This document shows positions 47,510 to 57,978 of a DNA stretch of 64,000 nucleotides, one piece after another; position 1 is the first letter of the stretch; each line of letters begins with the position of its first letter. This DNA is from Endomychus coccineus (Eukaryota > Arthropoda > Insecta > Coleoptera > Endomychidae). Where the stretch lies: the NCBI GenBank assembly GCA_958510875.1, contig OY294071.1, positions 35,308,581 to 35,372,580 of the forward strand, in the 5' to 3' direction. Below the pieces are notes generated by a model. That model ran no database searches. It saw only the letters and a program-made list of their open reading frames with translations, and had not been told where the DNA came from. The position numbers and the translations under genes are program-made.

Positions 47510-49490
47510 TTAGTCGAGTCACCAACTTTTTTACATTTTCGATTCAAGCGCCATTATAAGAAATAAAAAAAACATTCTGGTAGGCCCAACAATAAAAAGT
47601 AGGGGTACCCATTCAATATTCCAAAATTTTCCCCCTTCCCCACCCCAAAGGAGCAGAATCGGATAGCCCCCTCGAAACCATGAAATTTTTCTGTCCGACG
47701 TATATTTCACGAGATATTCCTGGAGATTATCTAATATGGGTTATCCGGTATAACGTAGCACAGTATCTTAGTTGCATTGAGTTAATAACTCATTCTGAGA
47801 ATGACATTGTGTAGTGGAAATATTGATATCCATATTATATAATTCAATTTATTGTAAACGCCGAGACTCGGAATTGTGAATTTATTATCATACTGAAAGT
47901 AATATAAATAAATTAAAAAAAGGAATTAGTACGATAAAAGTTTATATGAATTAGGAATCACACGTGTTTAGTGTAAGCTTCAAGTTAGACAGTAACATTT
48001 TAACGTCCATGGTGCCAATAGTTTCTAGATATCTGTAAAATAAGCACGTGGCAAGACCATTGTTACCCTAAATCCTTTATTACTTCAGTCACTCTACAAA
48101 CAAGTCCATTGTGTTAATGAATCAACAGTAAATCTTTTGTAAAATCCTTCAAAATTCTAACAGAAAGATTAAATTGATTTAGCCCGCGCACGAGTTACAT
48201 TTGGGGTAAAACTCTGGAAATGCACAAATAAAATAAACACAATTTTAAGGGTAAACGGGGTAAAATTGTAAAAGTTGCAGCCGCTCTATTGTGCGTTCTA
48301 ATCTGTAATCCTTTATATAATGAAATATTTTCCTGAATTCTAAATTGTGTGTACCGTATTACGAATTAATCGATACATTGTATATTTTGCAGTTGGAGCA
48401 TTTTCAGTTTATGTAATTTTTATTGACCTAGACGTTGAATAAAATATTTCCATCATTTAAGACAGTATAATTAACTTTGTTACCCCTGTTTTCAGTAGCG
48501 AGATTCGGGACTTTCTCTATTAATATTTCATAAAGAATTAGTATTTTTACAATTTGTAATATCCCTACATTTCAGCCAGAAATTCGATCGATTGCAAACG
48601 TTTTCCATGTTAATAATGTAAAGGAACTCCAAATTGAAGAAACCTTTGGAGTTTGCATGGACTGTCGAATGTGCAAATCGCATAATTACACTTATAATAG
48701 GATTAAACGAATAAAAATACGATAACATTTTCAAATATCACTACGTTATTGAACAGTTTGATTGTAATTTCAGATTTTAACAGTTAATTTCATGTCATAT
48801 GTTAAACTGTTTTGAGCTTTTTTAACTACACAAGAGGAAAACCTATAATGTTTATGAAACAACATGTAAGCCAGAGGTGGTATGTTGGGAGAAGGGATAG
48901 GCATTGGAATTTTACTTAAAAGTTAGATTATATGTATCAGGAAGGAATTCCACAATTTCGACGTTTGATACAAAAATTAAGTCATGATGGAATAACAGAC
49001 GAGATATCCGAAAACCACCGACCATAGGAATATCTTTGTGAAATTAAGAGGGTAGGTTTATTAATATATAAATAAGACAGTAGAATTTATTTACTAAGAC
49101 TACATAAAATAGCTTTATAAAATTAATTAGTGATAATAATATTTATTTCACATAAGTTTGTTGATTTTCATCAGATTTTCGCGGGTGTCGTATGATATAC
49201 TGGGTTTCCAGATTTTCTTCCGCGTAGATGTTTGGTCCCTGGTGGAACCACACTGGTCTTGACGACGTTCCGGCAAGATAACATCTGTCACCTTCAGGTC
49301 TTGCTTGACAATATGCTACAATGCTACGGCTTCTTGTTACTCGAACTGAACTGAGGTATCCGAGTTTTTGAGGCGGAATAAGTACCTGCATAGGTTCATA
49401 GTTGATCACACCTGGCTGATTTCCATGGTCAGTCGATGTGTAGTTCTAATGATGGTGAACTGTGATAATTTTTCCGTTATCAGAGTTAGT
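47510..49490. other. AT-rich stretch, mostly non-coding
   Basis: No recognised gene. The 88-codon minus ORF at 49143-49409 (QVLIPPQKLGYLSSVRVT..) directly follows the PLE fragment on the same strand and may be its decayed 3' part, but it lacks recognisable endonuclease motifs. Confidence 0.35.
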
Positions 49491-49499
49491 TAGATTTTG

Positions 49500-49830
49500 A
49501 TAGTCCCCCGGTATCATTAGGAAGCCTCTTCTCCATCTCCTGGTGTTGTTGTTTTCGATGTCCAATATACGATTCTTCGGAGTCTTTACAAATAATGTCA
49601 TGAACACCTTACGATACTAACGGAATTTTTACTTTTGAACTTTCTGTTTTTCTATCGGTTTTGGAAGTGGTCCGTATGCTGTGATTTTTCAAGATTCTGC
49701 TCATCTTATCGGTTGTTCCTCTTACATAAGGTAAGTATGCAGTGACTATAAAATGTTCTTCCTGTTCTTCGATTGTTGATCTAGTTGATTTCTTCGCGTT
49801 CATTATCTTTCGCTTTGAATAACCATACAA
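49500..49830 (-). mobile_element. Penelope-like element, linker and start of GIY-YIG endonuclease
   Basis: The minus strand reads FIVTAYLPYVRGTTDKMSRI, LKNHSIRTTSKTDRK, then (crossing a TAG at 49609-49611) GVHDIICKDSEESYIGH. This is the conserved PLE linker (LPYV.G.TD.I.RIL....I.T) followed by G(V/I)Y..PC.DC..SYIG. GVY has become GVH and the second Cys of the CxxC is Ser. It is a different PLE family from the 4 kb and 27 kb copies, judging by the linker. Truncated and inactive. Confidence 0.7.
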
Positions 49831-50139
49831 TTACCAACAATACAATATAGGTAATACCAAAATCATGACTACTTGACCTGTATTTGACGTCTATTAGTCA
49901 TCAAAAACAATGACGTCTTATATGAGTCATATACTGTGACGTCCTTTATATATGTAAAAATGACGAAAGAAATAATAAGGTCAATAAGACGTCATCTTTG
50001 GACACTCTGCTATCTGGGAAGTAAGACTCCCAAACTGAGTACAATAGTTTGAGACACGGAAACTGTGGCCATCATAACAGCACCAAATTAATGTAACACC
50101 ACATCATTATCCAGAAATCGAAATACATACGTAGACCAC
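49831..50139. other. Non-coding stretch
   Basis: No feature; contains several TGACGTC-like patches (49909-50000) of unknown meaning. Confidence 0.3.
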
Positions 50140-50935
50140 TGATTTGTCATCTTGCACGGTTTTTCAGGCGGAGGTCTATGCAATATTGACTTGTGCCATG
50201 GAAAACCTGCGAAAAAATATTTGCATAGACAGCCAGTCAGCCCTGGGAGCTCTCAAATCACCCAGAGTCACATCAAGGCTTCTCAAAAAATGCAGAGATA
50301 CACTAGCTGAACTAGCCAGGAGAAATAAAGTTCAACTCATCTGGGTGCCTGGACACAGTGGAGTTGGAGGAAATGAAATGGCCAACTCCCTGGCCAGACG
50401 AGGGTTGTCCGGTGCCCCTGACGGACCGAAGCCAAAGGTCGCTTTATCAAATTACGTGGAAGATCTCGCCCTTCTGGGTTAATGGAACAAAGAGTGGTCT
50501 GAACTGTGGCGAGGATCACCAAGCATGAGACAGGCCAAGCTCTTCATCAAAGAGCGTGTGCCTAGGCTCTCAAAGAAACTCCTTTTTCTGAACAGAAGGG
50601 ACATCAGAGAGATGACTGGAATCCTAACTGGTCACTGTCATACTATGGGCATCATTGATGATCCTATATGTAGGAAATGCAGAGAGGCGGAAGAAACTGT
50701 CTCTTACATCCTGTTGGAATGCCTTGCATTGGCACCCATCAGGCACCGTCACTTCGGGGAAGCAAAACTGCTCCCAGAAGAACTTATGGAAGCCAGCGTT
50801 GGGTTTCTGGCGTGCCTCAAACCTACTAGAATAGAATAGGCTTCTGACCACGGGGCGCACAATGGGCCCCACTAAGTGGCCTAAGTGCATTTGGGGACTA
50901 CGCCTCCTCCCCTCAAATGATGATGATGATATGAG
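50140..50935 (+). mobile_element. 5'-truncated LOA/I-like non-LTR retrotransposon: RNase H, zinc knuckle, 3' UTR
   Basis: One frame is open from 50144 to 50839 except for a single TAA at 50480. RNase H shows TVFQAEVYAI (catalytic Glu), CIDSQSALGAL (Asp) and LIWVPGHSGVGGNEMANSLA, where the last catalytic Asp of NE.AD is Asn. Then follow MTGILTGHCHTMGIID and a zinc knuckle PICRKCREAEETVSYILLEC (the usual His is Tyr). The 3' UTR holds GGGGCGCACAATGGGCCC and ends in a (TGA)n tail at about 50918-50932. It starts inside RNase H, so it is 5'-truncated, a typical product of target-primed reverse transcription. Relatively young by its long open frame. Confidence 0.85.
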
Positions 50936-51679
50936 ATCTTTCAAAAATGAATAGAAGATAACTGAAAGTGGTGACTTCTTAAATACTATGATATCTAACT
51001 AATAATGTGGTAAAATAATTGGCAATGTCTGTGATTGGAATCAGTTTCCAAAAAATATGCTGAGAAAATAATTGATAATTTAAGAATTATAAATATCTAC
51101 CCGATCATTCAATACAACATTACAGTTTTGCTAAGCGTTTCCACTAATTGTAATATCTAATGTGATATTTTTCTTGTACATAAACTGAAGAGATATTCTT
51201 TATATTCTGTAAGGGGACTAAACCATGTTTAAATATTATATATTATGTTAATGCTAATTACAGAGTATTTCATTGTATTTTTATGGTTTTGAAAACCCAA
51301 ATAAAATATTCATGATAGTTGTTCATTAAACTGGAAACAATTGTTTCTAATTCTAGGAACAATAAAGAGATAATTCACTTTCCAGCCTGTGTAAGTAATA
51401 AATGTAAACAGCAGAAAAGTTTGTGGTGTCTGTTCATGTAAGTATATATTTGGGTATGACTTATCCCAAAATCTCTTTAGCTTATATTTGATAGCGATAC
51501 TTCTTTTTTATAATTTCGTAAAATATTCCTAAGTAACAAAGTTTGATGTCAGAGTTACATAGTTTGATTTTAACTTGTGACTGTAAATAATGATAGTAAT
51601 GCCATAAAGTTACTTTGAGCATTAACAATTTTTCCGCAGTTGAGTTTGATGTGATTAACTTCACATGTTTTTTGATTAA
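50936..51679. other. AT-rich non-coding stretch
   Basis: No recognised feature; a 60-codon minus ORF near 51482 is unassigned. Confidence 0.35.
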
Positions 51680-51870
51680 ATGTATAAGTCTCGTAACATA
51701 CCTGAAACAATATTATGTGGCGACTTTAATGTGGATTTTTCATCTCCTAATAAACATCTTGAGAGATTATTAGATATGTTAAGCTTATTTAAATTAACTC
51801 CGAAAATTAATGTACCCACAAGAGATAGGGTGAAAGGAAAATTGATTTCGAAATCAATTTTTCGAACGAA
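51680..51870 (+). mobile_element. Non-LTR retrotransposon endonuclease fragment
   Basis: The ORF reads NIPETILCGDFNVDFSSPNK, HLERLLDMLSLFKLTPKIN and VPTRDR. These are the GDFN.D motif and following helix of the APE-type endonuclease, up to the (A/P)TR block. About 55 residues are preserved, with nothing else of the element recognised around it. Sequence differs from the fragment at 16.3-16.7 kb. Confidence 0.65.
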
Positions 51871-52085
51871 AAATTGTTCGAAATGATATTTATTCGAAAT
51901 AAGGATTTTTCGAATGTCCAATTTAAGGATTACAATAGGTTTTTGTGATAAAACAGCATTACAACAATTTTCACTTGGAAAGATGATCCTTCTTTCGAAA
52001 AATGATCCTCCTCTCGAAAAATGATTCTTCTTTCGAAAAAATGATGATTTTTTCGAAAACGATCCATCCTTCGAAGAATGACTAC
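51838..52085. repeat. TTCGAA-rich palindromes and short degenerate tandem array
   Basis: A perfect 24-bp palindrome (51838-51861, centred on TTTCGAAA) is directly followed by a nine-pair inverted repeat (AATTTTTCG-AA-CGAAAAATT, 51858-51877). From about 51981 to 52085 a unit like AATGATCCTTCTTTCGAAA (19-20 bases) repeats about five times with changes. More than eight TCGAA cores occur in 250 bases. Confidence 0.75.
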
Positions 52086-52089
52086 GGGG

Positions 52090-53680
52090 ACTAAAAGATG
52101 AATTGGCAATAGTTATAACTGTGAATGTAGGTTTTCTATAAAATTTGAAAGTATTGATATTATTATGGTGCGTGAGGGTGGTCTAGGAAATTTATTTTGT
52201 TATTTTTCTCAGTTTCTAAAGTGAACTTAATGTTATAGTCTAGGAGCCAGAGCGATATTGATGGTCTGAACATTAACCCGATGGCACTATGGTTTATCGT
52301 TAGAGGACGGTTCAATGACCAATTCCTCTCACAGACCGAATTTTCCCCGGCTGCTAGATCTCGAGATACAGCATCCGCATTTTTTTTATTTTTTGACTGG
52401 AGGTTAACCTTTTCCAAGTTGCGGTTAATTGAGAGGCATGCCATTCTTATACACTTCCACCATGTGCCATCCTTTTTTATCGTGTTTGTTTATCAGGCCG
52501 ACCAGTTAAAATTGGACCGAAAATGGACTGCAAGTTAACCCCCCCAAACCTGGTGGAAAATGTTCTTTGGTGTTGGCAATTGTCAACATAACATATGCCA
52601 TCAACAGTTATCAGTCCATTTCCGAGTAATTGGCCATTATTTGGACCAGAAATGTTTCTTTTTTTCATTTTGTGGATAAAACTTTGCGGGTTACAAGGTA
52701 ACATGATGGCACCATGTTAAATAACTTTATTGGAGGTCAAATAAAGATTTAAAATTAATGCCATCACTCCTTGCCTATTTCCAACCCCCAAAAACCCATA
52801 AAACCACCCCCCAAAACAAAAAAAACAAAAACGGGCGTTTCGATTTTAAACCCCGCCAGAATCTCAATAATTGACTAATTTATCATAAAATTGGTCATAT
52901 TATCCATATTATTCATACTTTTTTTGGGGGTGGTTTTAGGGGGTTTTGGGGGTTGAAATAGGCAAGGAGTAATGGCAATAATTTTAAATCTTTATTTGAC
53001 CTCCAATAAAGTTATTTAACATGGTGGCATCATGTTACCTTGTAACCCGCAAGTTTTATCCACAAAATGAAAAAAAGAAACAGTTTTGGTCCAAATAATT
53101 ACCAATTACTCGGAAATGGACCGATAACTTTTGATGGCATAGGGTATGTTAACAATGGCCAACACCAATGAACATTTTCCACCAGGTTTGGGAGGGTTAA
53201 CTTGCAGTTCATTTTCGGTCCAATTTTAACTGGTCGGCCTGATAAACGGACACGATAAAAAATGATGGCACATGGTGGAAGTGTATAAGAATGGCATGCT
53301 TCTCAAGTAACCGCAACTCGGAGAGGGTTAACCGCCAGTCAAAAAAAAAATGCGGATGCTGTATCTCGAGATCTAGCAGCCGGGGAAAATTCGGTCTGTG
53401 AGAATTGATCATTGAACCGTCCTCTGACGATAAACCATAGTGCCATCGGGTTAATGTTCAGACCATCAATATCGTTCTGGCTCCTAGACTATTAGGGATG
53501 GATATTATTAATGAAGGATAAGGAAACATTCAATTGTCGTAATGTACCTTTGAAGAAGGATAAAACATCGTCTACATATCTAAACCAACAATGAAAATGT
53601 TTTTTAGGTAGAGGGGAACTCATTATAGTTTCTTCAATATAAAAGATGAAAATATCTGCCAAAAGTTCCTATAATCTATG
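52090..53680 (-). mobile_element. Penelope-like element, RT fragment split by a foldback insertion
   Basis: On the minus strand the right part (53680-53495) reads LLADIFIFYIEETIMSS, then HFHCWFRYVDDVLSFFKGTL (catalytic YVDD) and LNVSLSFINNIHP. The left part (52232-52090) continues NIKFTLETEKNNKINFLD and, after a shift, FKFYRKPTFT. In PLE RTs these are adjacent (..F(L/I)N.IH.NI.FT.E.E....INFLD....(I/F)YRKP). So 52236-53491 is an insertion, and removing it with one TTA joins the two parts apart from a one-base slip. The upstream GTAMGS block and the endonuclease are missing or decayed. Confidence 0.8.
52236..53491. mobile_element. 1,256-bp foldback transposon with ~580-bp inverted arms, TTA target duplication
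   Basis: The termini are perfect inverted repeats for at least 12 bases (TAGTCTAGGAGCCAGA.. against ..TCTGGCTCCTAGACTA apart from one change nearby). The arms (about 52236-52817 and 52918-53491) stay highly similar throughout, including the GTTAAATAACTTTATTGGAG and GGTTTTGGGGGTTG-like blocks. A spacer of about 100 bases lies between. The flanks are TTA on both sides (52233-52235, 53492-53494), inside a Penelope RT. No transposase, so non-autonomous. A 3-bp TTA duplication is compatible with PIF/Harbinger-type elements, but the superfamily is not settled. High arm identity suggests a recent element or arm gene conversion. Confidence 0.9.
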
Positions 53681-53689
53681 TGATAAAAA

Positions 53690-56024
53690 ACAAAGTAAAA
53701 GTGTTTTATTTTATTATATCAATGTGATAAATTATCACTAATGGCTTCCACCATTGAATTTTTGTTATTAAAGTCTTAGAGAAAAAAACTTACTATACTG
53801 AAATAGAGTATCTGAATGATACATTTTAATTTTTTTTTTAAATAATAGTATATTATAATAATACATTTTTTATCTATCCTATATGTTTGATGGGTAATAT
53901 TGTAAATGTATTTTAATATATAATTAATCAATATTTAATTATTTTATGAAGATGTTCAATGTACGTACATATCTAAGTGAATCAATAAATAGCTATTCTA
54001 TTTTAATTCATATCAAATTGAAGCCACATTTGGAGACACTACTGTCCAATCTCTATTAAGTGGGAATGAAATAATCCATGGTTCGAATAATTTCTATCCT
54101 TCTAAGGGATGATAAATTTTAAACTTCAGGATTTGAAGTGCGTGCCGTTTGCATTGTATGGAGGCCTCTTTTTTGTAAATGGAAAGAACCATTTAAACTT
54201 GAATGATACGTGGTTTCAACTGAATTAATCCATATATCACACAACACTACGAACCAAATTCCTTGTCGCATTATCTCTTAGATGGGTGACATTCATAAGC
54301 CACCGAGCTCTTCCGATTTAATCCCATTAGACTTTTGAGTTATTTGAAGAAAAGTATTCACTTGAACAAACCTGCCACGTTTTAAGAGCTAAAAAAGAAC
54401 ATCAATACATTTTTGGGGGGAATGCAATATTTTTCTGACTTGAAGATTAACGTATGTTAAAATATAAAAATTACATCTCCATTTTCTTTACGTGGGCGTC
54501 TACCGTTGTGAAAATAAATGCTCGGTAATGGTGCAATTCAAAACAATCGCATTTATTTCCTATTAACTCATGCGATCTACTGTTAGGAATTAATGATATT
54601 TGTTTTTATAGACTGACGGTCTTATCAAGTCACTTTTTGCATAGTAACAATGAGTTCGGGAGTATGTGAAGTAAAGGAATAAGGTAAATTTAGATAAGTT
54701 GTAGATAGTATCCAGTAGTTTCACAGTAGGATAAAATTTTGCAGAAAAATCTGTATAAGCAATCTCGTTAATTTCTAAATCGTAATCGCCGCTACAATGA
54801 ATTACGCTTTTCACGGTGTATATTTACGCACGTTCAACTGCAAATTGTTTTTCATCGTTATCTCCGGTTCTATTGGTCGCATGGGGAAAAAAGGTGTGAT
54901 CCTTAGAGCACCAACTTCCCCCACTCGTAGGAACTTAGCAAAAATATATTGCAAATGATTTAGAAACAGGTAACGACATGGAAAGGAGTCAAAATAATAC
55001 TCTCCCGATGTGATGATTATAATACTTCTTTCAAATGCCTCACATCATGTCTATTACATTGAAGATTAGTGTGATAGAATTAGTAAAAAATGTCGGTAAT
55101 TTTAGCATAATTCTGAGTTCGGAGAAAAAATTGCCTTAAGTGATAATTATGATACAAATTGAAGGAACTAAAATCGAACACTTTTGATCATCGCAAATTG
55201 TCCAAAAAAAAATTATAAAAATGGCCAAAACCGGTTTTTCGCGTCGGACATCGTCGGATTGAGTTAAAAAAAAAGCTTTCAATGAGCTTATGCGCGGTAA
55301 AAAGATGGAAAAAAGTAACTGCGGATGAGCCCGATTGGTCCAGCGGTGACCCCGCAAATTTTGCAAAAAACCATCAATTTTGCTCGAAATTTCAAAATTT
55401 CATAACTCTTGTTCTTTTGAAGATTAAGAACTGACATTTAGAAAGGTTGTAGCTTTTGTGCCCACCAAGTACCACACAAAATTTCAGCGAGGTCGGATGT
55501 ATACTTTTTGCAAACCGCAGCTTAATGCAAAAAAAAAGCACTTTGTACAATGGCCCTAAAAAAGTTGTGGTGCGGTAACGCGCTATTTTTTTTACGGGAT
55601 CATCTTCTTCAATAGTTATTGAACAACTTACTAAATTTCCAATCTCTTATCTTCCGTAAAAGTTGCTAAAACAATTATTTTAAATAATGGTATTTCGTGC
55701 GCTTGGCTGTGCGGCGCGCGTGGAAGGGAAACTTTTAGTAATGTCGGAAGTACTCTAAAAAAATACATTGCGTTATTCGATCTATTCATTATTACTATTT
55801 ATTAGCTATTTTCGTATGGGTATGGAATTTTAACATATTTTTTGTTGTAATATATCAAATAACGATAAAAAATAATGAAAAAAATTTGAAAAGTGACAAT
55901 GATAAAACGTATTTAGTACATATTGTACTATGTATGTAAGTAGTAATATACGAAATTGCTCCTACTTATAGCATATAAAACATTACATTAGTGACCTCCA
56001 AACCTACAAGAAGAATTCGAATGC
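53690..56024. other. Non-coding stretch with one unexplained GC-shifted block
   Basis: Mostly AT-rich. The block 55190-55740 is richer in CG dinucleotides and phrase-like (for example GCGTCGGACATCGTCGGATT, GCCGCACAGCC-type patches), suggesting an old transposon, but no domain is visible in any frame. Confidence 0.35.
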
Positions 56025-56110
56025 CTATCTCCTCTCCCAACATTCCTTCTCAGGCTCACAGGATGTTCTTCGAACATTATAAGTTTTTCTCTCGTGTAGT
56101 GAAAATATAG
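56025..56110 (+). repeat. Dispersed repeat, copy 2 (copy 1 at 37025-37145)
   Basis: Shares CTCCTCTCCCAACATTCC, CGAACATTATA and TTTCTCTCGTGTA in order with copy 1. A TATAAAA lies upstream at about 55974. Confidence 0.45.
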
Positions 56111-56244
56111 AAGAAAAATTCACGTAATTCTTCTTATGAAGACTGCTGTCATGTGTTTAGGTATGAAACAAATAGCAATTAGGTATAATGTACTTACAAG
56201 TTACGATGTTCATACATATCGTAATCCTTTTTTTATATTGTCAG

Positions 56245-56395
56245 CTAAACTACTGTCAAACTAATTGTCATAGCCTTCGGCACTGCCTTAGGTCTGCTGG
56301 ACTGATTCCTTTAACAAGGGGCGCACAATGGGCCCAGTCAAACGTTCCAAGTGCTCCAAACTTGTCTGCCCTTGCTTTGATTGATTGATTGAATT
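56245..56395 (+). mobile_element. 3' end of a LOA/I-like element
   Basis: Carries the 18-base block GGGGCGCACAATGGGCCC (56318-56335), identical to the 3' UTR of the element at 50.1 kb. Then CCAAGTGC-like sequence, and a (GATT)3 tail at about 56377-56390. Only the last 150 bases of the element are present, as in strongly 5'-truncated non-LTR copies. Confidence 0.65.
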
Positions 56396-56581
56396 GTTAT
56401 AGAGTAATAAGTATCGTCAATCTCATTCCCATGATACCACATAATAGTCAATTTAATGTAACCTTATTATAAAGTAACTAAGGTTTATTACCCACCTTTT
56501 ATGAATGTCTTCATGACTAGGAACACAATAATGTGACGGCACTAATGACGGCATTTAAAAAAAAATTAAACTATTCATTGT

Positions 56582-56616
56582 GGACACTTCTGCAGGATTA
56601 TAACCTGCAGAAGTGT
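56582..56616. repeat. Strong hairpin (about 14-bp stem, 5-base loop)
   Basis: ACACTTCTGCAGG is followed by a short AT loop and then CCTGCAGAAGTGT. The stem contains two PstI-type CTGCAG palindromes. Not followed by a T-tract; function unknown. Confidence 0.7.
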
Positions 56617-56619
56617 TCA

Positions 56620-57978
56620 ATAAAATAAATATTATAGTTCCATTAGAAAAACTTAAGATGGATTTCAGAAGTACCACTTGCGACTCAAAATAATACAGTT
56701 CCCATTTTCACCACTTTGAAGCGATTTGCAAAATTTCAAATCCGTACGACGAATATAAAAGACTGAATCGTCTCTACATTGGATTAGTACATTCACACAC
56801 ATATATCATCTCAAGAATAGTGTAGATGCATTCAGAACGGATATTTCCGCGGAAATCAGGATTTTTTTTTAAACGATTACTATACTTCCCTTAAACTACA
56901 TTTAGTAAGAGAAGTAAAAACACAAGGTGTACTTTTGTCAAACAAGGATGCAAACTCAGTAATAAAAGAATAATTAGGTACCTATCCATTATTTTTGATA
57001 TTGATTTGTTTTTCACGTTCACTTCAATGTTAACTCCATAATTTCAAGCAATTGCTTTATATCTGTTTTATTATTTAGTAGAATATGAATTAATTATTAG
57101 AACAGTAATCGCGAATTTGATTCTTGATATATTTATTTGTTTCCGGAATGAAACCGCTCATATTTCAATACCCAATTCCAAAGTTAATTACAAACAAAAT
57201 GTAATATCTTATTTGGCAGCTTCATCTTGAAGCCCAGAATTTTGAAGATTCTTTTCAATTTGAGTTAATCATTTTAATGAAATTGAAATAATGTAATATT
57301 CTGTAAATTTAGAAGTGAAGAGTAGTTTATAGAATCTTTCAGCCAGAAAAAAACTTTTTCTACTTATAATTGATTTTCCATAATATTCGATACGTTTCAT
57401 TTAGAAAAACGTTTTTATTCCAAATCGCACTTAAATTATCACGTAATAAGAAATAATTTAAAAAGGTTCACAGAACACTACATCTTGTAACAGGAAGTGA
57501 GAATGCCACCTTGATAGATTTATAAATTTAATTTACTTCAAATCTCACTATTTTAATAGTGTCAAGTCACGACAACTCATTGTTGGTGTAAAAATATCTC
57601 GACATGTAAGTCTTCGCTACATAATAAAATACATAATTTTCACACATCATAAGTTTTAATTGTGTTTAGTTTTTGTTCGAATTTACTAAAATCATTGCTG
57701 ATTTAAGACTTTTTGAAAGTTCTAGACGAAGACAACTACTCACAATTTCATATAAACATGTGTATTTCATAAATCCAAAGAAAAATTCGTGCCAATTAAC
57801 ATTTGCCTAGAATTTAACTGTTATCAAATTAATTGTATGATTTACTTTATGTACTTAGAGGAGTGAGAGAGAAGGACGGAACTTTTTTTCCAAATCTCAT
57901 GTAGACAGTGTGTGACAAGTATGCATATTGTCATCAAGTTCGGAATAAAACTGTAGAATTGTATACAATACAAACAAG
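56620..57978. other. AT-rich non-coding stretch
   Basis: No recognised gene or repeat before the satellite. Confidence 0.4.

Noticed and set aside
52163..52444. 93-codon minus ORF as a gene
   Set aside because: It is a chance fusion of foldback-arm sequence with the Penelope RT remnant (NIKFTLETE..) at the insertion junction.
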